This document shows, piece by piece, positions 5,407 to 10,270 of a DNA stretch of 10,270 nucleotides; positions within the stretch are counted from its first letter, which is position 1, and every line of letters starts with the position of its first letter. Origin of the DNA: an uncultured Faecalibacterium sp. (GTDB taxonomy: Bacteria; Bacillota; Clostridia; Oscillospirales; Ruminococcaceae); NCBI GenBank assembly GCA_937917475.1, contig CALDNF010000016.1:1-10270 (forward strand). The letters are read 5' to 3'. The notes beneath the pieces were generated by a model that had not been told where the DNA came from, ran no database searches, and saw only the letters and a list, made by a program, of their open reading frames with translations. Both the position numbers and the translations under genes were made by a program.

Positions 5407-6186
5407 GTGGGCTGTATCAACTGGCCGCATATCGTGCTGAAAGCAGCCGACTTCCTGATCAGCACGGCAGTCGTCCTTTGTCTGGTGGCAGCAGGAGCTT
5501 ACTCTGCATACGCACTGTGGGATAATGCTCAGGTCTATGCCGCCGTGGACAACGTGCAGGCCGAACTGCTGCAGTTCAAGCCTGCCGCCGATGCCGATAA
5601 CGGCGCATCCTTTGAGGAGCTGCTTGCCATCAATCCGGATGTCAAGGCATGGCTCACACTGGATGGTACTGCCATCGACTACCCTGTGGTACAGGGAGAA
5701 ACCAATTTCAGCTATATCAATACCGATGTTTACGGCGACTTTGCCCTTGCAGGAAGCATCTTTCTGGATTCAGACTGCGACGGCAGTTTCCGTGACCCGT
5801 ACTCTCTGCTTTATGGCCACCATATGGACAACAGCAAGATGTTTGGTGATCTGGACCTGTACAAAGACGAGACGTTCTTTGCCCAGAACACCACCGGCAC
5901 GCTGGTGCTGCCCGACAAGACCTATAAGCTTGAGATCTTTGCCTGCCTGCTGGTGCCGGCTTCGGAGGAGAATATCTTCCAGCCGGAACAGTGGGACAGC
6001 GATATCAACGGTCTGTTCCGCTTTGCAGAGGAGAACGCCCTGCACCTGAACCAGAACACCCTTGCCGCCTGCGAAGCAGACGGAGAGGGGGCGCAGGTGC
6101 TGGCCATGTCCACCTGCTCGGCGGAGTTCACCGATGCACGAACCATTCTTCTGGCCCGGATGGTGCCATCCGAGCCGGAGCAGTAA
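5407..6186 (+). CDS. Class B sortase, probable pilus polymerase
   Basis: A membrane-anchored transpeptidase of about 259 residues. Counting from the GTG at 5407, a membrane span covers about residues 15-36, then come the class B signatures: DYPVVQG (91-97), YGHHM with catalytic His138, STCSAEF with catalytic Cys237, and DARTILLARM with Arg245. Sortases cleave the T-G bond in a sorting signal and join the acyl end to an amino group. In FCT islands a class B-type enzyme polymerises the pilins, and the order pilin-sortase-basal pilin is the same here. The start is uncertain. GTG 5407 has GGAG (5397-5400) six bases upstream. The TTG at 5395 has no ribosome binding site. The strong AAGGAGG (5401-5407) best suits the ATC codon at 5416, which would give a protein starting near NWPHIVLK. 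No in-frame ATG exists near the expected start. Confidence 0.9.
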   Translation: MGCINWPHIVLKAADFLISTAVVLCLVAAGAYSAYALWDNAQVYAAVDNVQAELLQFKPAADADNGASFEELLAINPDVKAWLTLDGTAIDYPVVQGETNFSYINTDVYGDFALAGSIFLDSDCDGSFRDPYSLLYGHHMDNSKMFGDLDLYKDETFFAQNTTGTLVLPDKTYKLEIFACLLVPASEENIFQPEQWDSDINGLFRFAEENALHLNQNTLAACEADGEGAQVLAMSTCSAEFTDARTILLARMVPSEPEQ

Positions 6187-6199
6187 AGGAGGGGATGAA

Positions 6200-7021
6200 A
6201 TGAAGTTCCGTAGACTCGCAGCAGCACTGCTGATGGCGGCTCTCTGCCTGAGCGTTTGCCTGCCCACCGGTTTTGCGGCGTCGCAGCAGTCCGCAGCACT
6301 GGGGCTGGAGGTTCAGGTACAATGTACCGGTACGTCCATCCCCGCTGAGACTTACACGCTGGAACTCCGGGCCCGGGGCGATGCTCCCATGCCTGCAGGT
6401 ACGCCCAGCGGTGAGGCCGCAGTTGTAACCGTTGCCAACGATGGCACCAGCACCGTGAAGGCAGTGTTCCCGCAGATCACCTACACACGGCCGGACTACT
6501 ACTATTACACCCTGCGGATGGTGCCCGGGGATGACCCTTACGGCACCTACGACAGCACGGTGTATTACCTCAAGGTCAAGGTGGCCTACAGCGGCGATGT
6601 CCTGCGCACGGACGTGATGGCGTTTACCGACGAATCGATGCCTGCCGACGGCAAAAAGAGTGAGCTGCTCTTCGTCAACAGCTTTGCTTCCTCGGAGCCG
6701 CCCTATATCCCGCCCACGGAGGAGGACAACGGAGACGACCCGGTGATCGTTCCCATTATCCCGCCCGTCCCTGTGACCCCGGAGACCCCGCCGGTGGCCG
6801 ATGCAAAGCCGGAGACTCCGGCGGCAGCCCCGGTCCCGCCCGCTCCGGATACTCCGGAAGGTGTGGTCATGGACGCCCGCCCGGAGACCGGCCCCAAGCT
6901 GATCCAGACCGGCCAGACCAACTGGCCTGTGCCTGTGCTGGCAGGCAGCGGTATGGTGCTGATCGCAGCCGGTGTCCTGCTGACCCGGCGTGACAAGAAG
7001 AGAAAGGACGAAAATGCGTAA
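6200..7021 (+). CDS. Basal (anchor) pilin, FctB-like, with proline-rich tail
   Basis: The 273-residue protein starts at ATG 6200 after AAAGGAGGGG; a nearer ATG at 6195 runs into a stop at once. A signal peptide ends near FAA (25-27). Residues 34-163 form one pilin Ig-like domain of the Spy0128/FctA type (YYYTLRMVPG, STVYYLKVKV, LLFVNSF). Asn160 is in place, but the expected lysine position in the first strand reads VQVQCTG and the expected Glu reads Met107, so no isopeptide bond is predicted. Residues 166-232 are rich in Pro, typical of the extended tails of basal pilins such as FctB or GBS52. The sorting signal is LIQTG (234-238), then a hydrophobic span (about 243-261) and RRDKKRK. Its motif is closer to LPxTG than those of the other two pilins, so it is probably the substrate of the second sortase. 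The gene overlaps the next by 8 bases. Confidence 0.87.
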   Translation: MKFRRLAAALLMAALCLSVCLPTGFAASQQSAALGLEVQVQCTGTSIPAETYTLELRARGDAPMPAGTPSGEAAVVTVANDGTSTVKAVFPQITYTRPDYYYYTLRMVPGDDPYGTYDSTVYYLKVKVAYSGDVLRTDVMAFTDESMPADGKKSELLFVNSFASSEPPYIPPTEEDNGDDPVIVPIIPPVPVTPETPPVADAKPETPAAAPVPPAPDTPEGVVMDARPETGPKLIQTGQTNWPVPVLAGSGMVLIAAGVLLTRRDKKRKDENA

Positions 7022-7631
7022 ATCTCCTGGATTCCTCTGCATCCTGCTGGGCGGCGTGCTGCTGCTGGCGGCTCTGGGCCTGTTCGGCTACAACCGATAC
7101 GAGGATGCCCACGCCGGCGCAGAAGCCGAAAGCGTTGTGGAGGATCTGGAAGAGAAGATCGACGCCGGACATCCCGCAGCCGACGAGCAGGCGGACAACA
7201 GCACGGAAATGCTAAGCCCCGAGCTGCCGGTCGTGATGCTGGACGACTACGAGTATGTTGGTGTGATCTCCATCCCCGCCATCGGCATCAAACTGCCGGT
7301 GATGAGCAGCTGGAGCTATCCCAAGCTCAAGATCTCTCCCTGCCGCCAGTTCGGCTCGTCCCGGACGGACGATCTTGTGATCGCCGCCCACAACTACGAG
7401 TCCCACTTTGGCAAGCTGGGAAGCCTGAGTGCCGGTGACAATGTGATCTTCACCGATATGGACGGCGTGGAAAACCACTACACCGTCCAGAAAACGGATG
7501 TCCTTGACCCGACTGCCGTGGACGCTGTGGAACACAGCGGTTACGATCTGGTGCTGTATACCTGCACCTACGGCGGCAAGACCCGGATCGTGGTATTCTG
7601 CGACCGGGCCGAGGCCAATGCCGCAAACTGA
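7014..7631 (+). CDS. Second sortase, class D-like, probable wall-anchoring enzyme
   Basis: The 205-residue protein starts at the ATG at 7014, inside the last codons of the basal pilin (8-base overlap), with AAAGGA upstream. This start is preferred over the frame's earlier non-ATG opening at 6990 because it leads directly into the membrane anchor (residues 8-26). Residues 37-75 are an acidic linker. The sortase beta-barrel shows YVGVISIPAIGIKLPV (81-96), AAHNY with catalytic His126, LYTC with Cys184 followed by TYGGKTR with Arg191. Length and these motifs fit the shorter class D or related sortases rather than class B. Tight coupling to the LIQTG basal pilin suggests it attaches that pilin, and so the fibre, to the cell wall, a job done by SrtA encoded elsewhere in streptococci. 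Class assignment is by eye. Confidence 0.88.
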   Translation: MRKSPGFLCILLGGVLLLAALGLFGYNRYEDAHAGAEAESVVEDLEEKIDAGHPAADEQADNSTEMLSPELPVVMLDDYEYVGVISIPAIGIKLPVMSSWSYPKLKISPCRQFGSSRTDDLVIAAHNYESHFGKLGSLSAGDNVIFTDMDGVENHYTVQKTDVLDPTAVDAVEHSGYDLVLYTCTYGGKTRIVVFCDRAEANAAN

Positions 7632-7660
7632 ATCTGATATCATCGAACGTTCCTGTTTTC

Positions 7661-7695
7661 GCCCCCTGCCGCTGTTCCTCGGCAGGGGGCATTTT
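7661..7695 (+). terminator. Intrinsic terminator closing the pilus operon
   Basis: GCCCCCTGCCG (7661-7671) and CGGCAGGGGGC (7680-7690) form a perfect 11-bp stem with an 8-base loop, followed by ATTTT. It lies 30 bases after the second sortase stop. The T run is short, but the stem is very stable. Confidence 0.88.
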
Positions 7696-7702
7696 GCTGC
7701 CC

Positions 7703-7738
7703 GGTTTTCCACGGTTTCCGGCATAGAGGTGGAAAACC
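7703..7738. repeat. 10-bp perfect inverted repeat upstream of the DUF4830 gene
   Basis: GGTTTTCCAC (7703-7712) and GTGGAAAACC (7729-7738) are exact reverse complements separated by 16 bases. A TAAAAT box at 7744-7749, a possible -10 without a clear -35, follows six bases later. The repeat may be an operator for the downstream gene, or an RNA hairpin; there is no T run after it. Confidence 0.55.
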
Positions 7739-7785
7739 CTGCATAAAATGCTTCCAGAAACAAATCAGGGTGGGAGGCATGGGTC

Positions 7786-8469
7786 ATGTTTGTGGTTACG
7801 CTGAATCAAACGAGCCTGAAAAAGCTGGGGCTGGGGGCGATGTGCTGCGCACTGGTGGTGTTCAGTGCCCTGCTGGGGCGGTACATCAGCACCCGCACCG
7901 TGTCGGCAGCGGCCGGCGTGAATAAGATCGAAAGTGCGCAGGATATCCAGAACTGGTTCGTGGGCTATGGGCTGGAAGTGGATGGGGCCACCATCACAGC
8001 GGATAAGGTCAAAATTCCCCGCAAATGGGACGACAGTTTTTCGGCGTTCAACGGCGTGGTGGAACAGAGCGGAATGGATCTGACCCGCTATAAAGGGAAA
8101 ACGGTGGAAAAATGGACAGCGTTGATCCCCGCTGCCAGTTCCGGGGAGGAAAGCCGCTACGGTGTGCTGCTGGTCTACCGCAAAAAAGCAGTGGGAGCTT
8201 ACCTTCTGGCAAAGCCCTCGGGCGTGGTCACCGGGCTGAAAGATGCACAGACCACGATGGCGCAGCAGGAGCTGGCAGAAGAGGTCTCCGGTGAGGATTT
8301 CAGCGGGGATTGGGGAGAACGTCATGACGATGAACTGGCAGATTCCGGTCGGGCGCAGGAGACCTCCGGTGAGGACTACAGCGGCGATTGGGGCGAGCGG
8401 CACGACGACGAGCTGAACGCACAGTATACCGACCTTCCGCTGGATGCAGAAGGGTATCCGGTTGAATAA
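7786..8469 (+). CDS. Membrane-anchored DUF4830 domain protein
   Basis: The 227-residue protein starts at ATG 7786 with GGGAGG eight bases upstream. Residues 11-33 are one membrane span (N-terminal anchor), and the rest is probably outside the cell. Residues 48-142 match the DUF4830 pattern as I know it: a segment on WFVGYGLEVD, then VKIPRKWDDSFSAFNGVVEQ, MDLTRYKGKTVEKWTALIP and a strand pair ending in GVLLVYRKKAVGAYLL. No enzymatic residues are known to me for this family and the function is unknown. The C-terminal tail (166-210) contains two copies of an acidic, Trp-containing 19-residue motif. The gene has its own upstream region and lies after the pilus operon terminator, so it need not belong to the pilus system. 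Confidence 0.75.
   Translation: MFVVTLNQTSLKKLGLGAMCCALVVFSALLGRYISTRTVSAAAGVNKIESAQDIQNWFVGYGLEVDGATITADKVKIPRKWDDSFSAFNGVVEQSGMDLTRYKGKTVEKWTALIPAASSGEESRYGVLLVYRKKAVGAYLLAKPSGVVTGLKDAQTTMAQQELAEEVSGEDFSGDWGERHDDELADSGRAQETSGEDYSGDWGERHDDELNAQYTDLPLDAEGYPVE
8281..8415 (+). repeat. Duplicated 19-residue acidic motif in the DUF4830 protein
   Basis: Copies at 8281-8337 and 8359-8415 encode SGED(F/Y)SGDWGERHDDEL and its first two residues; 17 of 19 residues are identical with a 26-residue period. Eight codons differ only by synonymous changes, so the peptide has been kept while the DNA diverged. Confidence 0.85.
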
Positions 8470-8735
8470 TATTTTGTTGTATCCTACAAAGAAATGGTCG
8501 AATTATCCGAAAGAATTGGAGATAATGCAAAGAAAGTGTGAGGTTTGTAATTTTGTTGAAAGGCTATGTTCAATTGTAACAAAATTTCCGATAAAAAATT
8601 GGCAATATGAATGGGTGAAAAAAATTCTGATAGGGTTTATAATAAGTACAGAACATCCGGCGGCAAATAAATGGGAGGCCGCACCCCGGAGTGGCAGAGG
8701 CCGTCCGGGCAGGATGAAGTAAGGAGAAAATGATC
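8470..8735 (+). promoter_or_regulatory. AT-rich upstream region with promoter and leader of ptsH
   Basis: The part up to about 8650 is markedly richer in A and T than the genes around it. A perfect -10 box TATAAT (8638-8643) lies 17 bases after GTGAAA (8615-8620), a 4-of-6 match to the -35 consensus. The leader from about 8650 is GC-rich and can form a hairpin CCCGGA/TCCGGG (8685-8690 with 8704-8709) just before the ribosome binding site AAGGAG (8721-8726). No catabolite-responsive element was recognised by eye. A frame across 8444-8722 is judged not coding. Confidence 0.55.
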
Positions 8736-8993
8736 ATGAAGGAATTCCAGTATACCGTTAAGGATGCCTGCGGCATCCACGCACGTCCGGCCGGCCTGCT
8801 CGTCAAGGTGGCAAAGGGCTTTGCAAGCACCGCTACCATCGAGAAAGAGGGCAAGAGCTGCGACCTGCGCAAGCTGATGGCTCTGATGGGCATGGGCATC
8901 AAGCAGGGTGATACCGTTACCGTCAAGGTTGAGGGCGACGACGAGGAAGCTGCTGCCGCAGCGATCCAGAAGTTCCTGAGCGAGAACGTCTGA
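8736..8993 (+). CDS. ptsH: Phosphocarrier protein HPr with Lys at position 46
   Basis: The 85-residue protein is the small cytosolic phosphoryl carrier of the sugar phosphotransferase system, taking phosphate from enzyme I at a histidine and passing it to sugar-specific EIIA units. The ATG at 8736 is chosen over 8730 because it lies nine bases, not three, from AAGGAG and puts the active-site histidine at the standard position, His15 in CGIHARPAG. The rest follows the family: ATIEKEGKSCDL, LMALMGMGIKQGD and a C-terminal helix. In Bacillus HPr the regulatory site is Ser46 in NLKSIMGVM; the aligned stretch here is DLRKLMALM with Lys46. HPr kinase could not phosphorylate this residue, so the usual CcpA co-effector role appears lost. 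Ser41 is nearby but is not the known site. ptsI follows after a terminator, a standard arrangement of general PTS genes. Confidence 0.95.
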   Translation: MKEFQYTVKDACGIHARPAGLLVKVAKGFASTATIEKEGKSCDLRKLMALMGMGIKQGDTVTVKVEGDDEEAAAAAIQKFLSENV

Positions 8994-9013
8994 TCCAAGA
9001 GAGAATGAGATGA

Positions 9014-9048
9014 AGCCCTTGCGGGTCAGGCACCTGCGGGGGCTTTTT
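9014..9048 (+). terminator. Intrinsic terminator between ptsH and ptsI
   Basis: AGCCCTTGCGGGT (9014-9026) pairs over 13 positions, with three G-T pairs, with ACCTGCGGGGGCT (9032-9044) around the loop CAGGC. The T run is 9044-9048. No promoter is visible between it and ptsI, so partial read-through would make HPr in excess over enzyme I. Confidence 0.8.
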
Positions 9049-9078
9049 CCGATACTGAGACAAGAAGGAGAATTTGCA

Positions 9079-10270
9079 ATGCAGGTAGGCACCGGTAAAA
9101 GTATTCTGAACGGGATCGCAATTGGCAAGCTGAAGATTTACAAGAAAAAAGATACCGCCATCTCCGCTGCAGAAGTGGCAGACAGCGCAGCAGAGATCGC
9201 CCGGTTTGAAGAGGCCCGGGAAAAGGCCATCGACCAGCAGACCGCCCTGTATGAAAAGGCACTGGCCGAAGCCGGCGAGGACATTGCAGAGGTGTTCAAC
9301 ATTCATGCTATGATGCTGGACGACGACGACTTTGTGGATGCCATCAAAGAGATCATCAACGGCCAGAAAAAGTGCGCCGAGTACGCCATCAAGACCGCAG
9401 GCGACAATCAGGCTGCGGTGTTTGCTGCCATGGATGACCCCTATCTTCAGGCCCGCAGTGCAGACGTCGTCGATATTGCGCAGGCCATGCTGGACATCCT
9501 GCAGGGCGTGGACAACGCCAGTATGCAGGGCACCGAGCCCAGTATTCTGGTCGCTGAGGATCTGGCACCCTCGGAGACGGTCCGGATGGACAAGAGCCTG
9601 CTGCTGGGCTTCATTACCCGGGAGGGCAGCTCCAACAGCCACACCGCCATTCTGGCCCGCAGCATGAACATCCCCGCCCTGATCCAGTGCAAGGACATTC
9701 AGGACGATTGGGACGGCAAGATGGCTGTGGTGGACGGCTACAACGCCTGCGTTTATGTTGACCCCACCCCTGACCTGCTCAAGAGCCTGAAAAAGCGTCA
9801 GCAGGAGGACCAGAAGAAGCAGGCTCTGCTGCAGGAGCTCAAGGGCAAGACCAACACCACGCTGGATGGCAAGACCATCAACGTCTATGCCAACATCGGC
9901 GGCATGAGCGACGTGGGTGCCGTGCAGCAGAACGATGCCGGCGGTGTGGGCCTGTTCCGCACCGAGTTCGTCTATCTCAACTGCAAGGACTTTCCCACCG
10001 AGGAATACCAGTTTGAGGCTTATAAGCAGGTGCTGGAAAGTCTGGCACCCAAGAAAGTCGTCGTCCGCACCTGCGATATCGGTGCAGACAAGACCGTGGA
10101 CTACATGAAGCTGGACCACGAAGAGAATCCGGCTCTGGGGTATCGTGCCATCCGCATCTGCCTGACCCGGAAAGATTTCTTCAAGACCCAGCTCCGTGCC
10201 CTGCTGCGGGCTTCGGCTTACGGCAACATGAGCATCATGTTCCCCATGATCACCAGCCTGCGGGAGCTGC
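9079..10270 (+). CDS. ptsI: Phosphoenolpyruvate-protein phosphotransferase, enzyme I (partial, 3' end outside window)
   Basis: The frame starts at ATG 9079 with AAGGAG eight bases upstream and runs off the right edge after about 397 residues, roughly 70 percent of a usual enzyme I. It is cytosolic and moves phosphate from PEP to HPr. Visible parts: the HPr-binding helical region with FNIHAMMLDDDDF (73-85), the swivelling domain with active-site histidine His188 in SSNSHTAILAR, the linker helices (about 245-270), and the start of the PEP-binding barrel with VGLFRTEFVYL, RTCDIGADK and ALGYRAIRICL. The histidine box has GSSNSH where Bacillus and E. coli have GGRTSH; I believe this variant is common in clostridia, and the histidine is intact. 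No frameshift is seen. It is co-oriented with ptsH and probably expressed by read-through of the intervening terminator. Confidence 0.95.
   Translation, partial: MQVGTGKSILNGIAIGKLKIYKKKDTAISAAEVADSAAEIARFEEAREKAIDQQTALYEKALAEAGEDIAEVFNIHAMMLDDDDFVDAIKEIINGQKKCAEYAIKTAGDNQAAVFAAMDDPYLQARSADVVDIAQAMLDILQGVDNASMQGTEPSILVAEDLAPSETVRMDKSLLLGFITREGSSNSHTAILARSMNIPALIQCKDIQDDWDGKMAVVDGYNACVYVDPTPDLLKSLKKRQQEDQKKQALLQELKGKTNTTLDGKTINVYANIGGMSDVGAVQQNDAGGVGLFRTEFVYLNCKDFPTEEYQFEAYKQVLESLAPKKVVVRTCDIGADKTVDYMKLDHEENPALGYRAIRICLTRKDFFKTQLRALLRASAYGNMSIMFPMITSLREL

Noticed and set aside
7703..7738. DnaA boxes in the inverted repeat (TTTTCCAC)
   Set aside because: Only partial matches to TTATCCACA, a single pair, and no origin-like cluster or AT-rich unwinding region.
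8444..8722. Plus-strand 92-residue frame before ptsH
   Set aside because: Its start lies inside the DUF4830 gene, it crosses the AT-rich promoter and the GC-rich leader, and composition changes abruptly along it.

Overview
The window is a stretch of chromosome from a moderately GC-rich Firmicute. Gene content, codon style and protein families (DUF7601-type pilin domains, DUF4830, an HPr/enzyme I pair of clostridial type) fit a gut Oscillospiraceae bacterium close to Faecalibacterium, Gemmiger or Subdoligranulum. This placement is inferred from family resemblance; no marker gene is complete enough to prove it.

Layout: (1) 1-249 holds the tail of dnaJ and its terminator. (2) 250-771 is a long regulatory leader with a palindrome, a promoter (401-429), a GC-rich hairpin (444-485), a class I cyclic di-GMP (GEMM-I) riboswitch aptamer (566-651) and an intrinsic terminator (649-699) that touches the aptamer's closing stem. 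(3) 772-7631 is a one-strand operon for a covalently assembled, sortase-built pilus: a large tip-adhesin-like protein, a small protein of unknown function, a signal-peptidase-I-like protein lacking the catalytic lysine, a major pilin with two predicted isopeptide domains, a class B sortase, a proline-rich basal-type pilin and a second sortase. An extra promoter lies just before the class B sortase. A strong terminator (7661-7695) closes the operon. (4) 7786-8469 is a membrane-anchored DUF4830 protein with a duplicated acidic C-terminal motif. (5) 8470-10270 carries an AT-rich promoter region, then ptsH (HPr), an intergenic terminator and the first ~397 codons of ptsI (enzyme I of the sugar phosphotransferase system).

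How the genes would work together (inference from families): c-di-GMP would set read-through into the pilus operon. The class B sortase would polymerise the major pilin shaft and join the tip protein. The basal pilin, which carries a different sorting motif, would be used by the second sortase to fix the finished fibre to the wall. Gene order (tip, SipA-like, FctA-like, class B sortase, FctB-like) closely mirrors the FCT pilus islands of Streptococcus pyogenes, with an added small gene, an added sortase and riboswitch control. That combination, the lysine-less SipA-like protein and an HPr with lysine in place of the regulatory serine 46 are the main points of interest.
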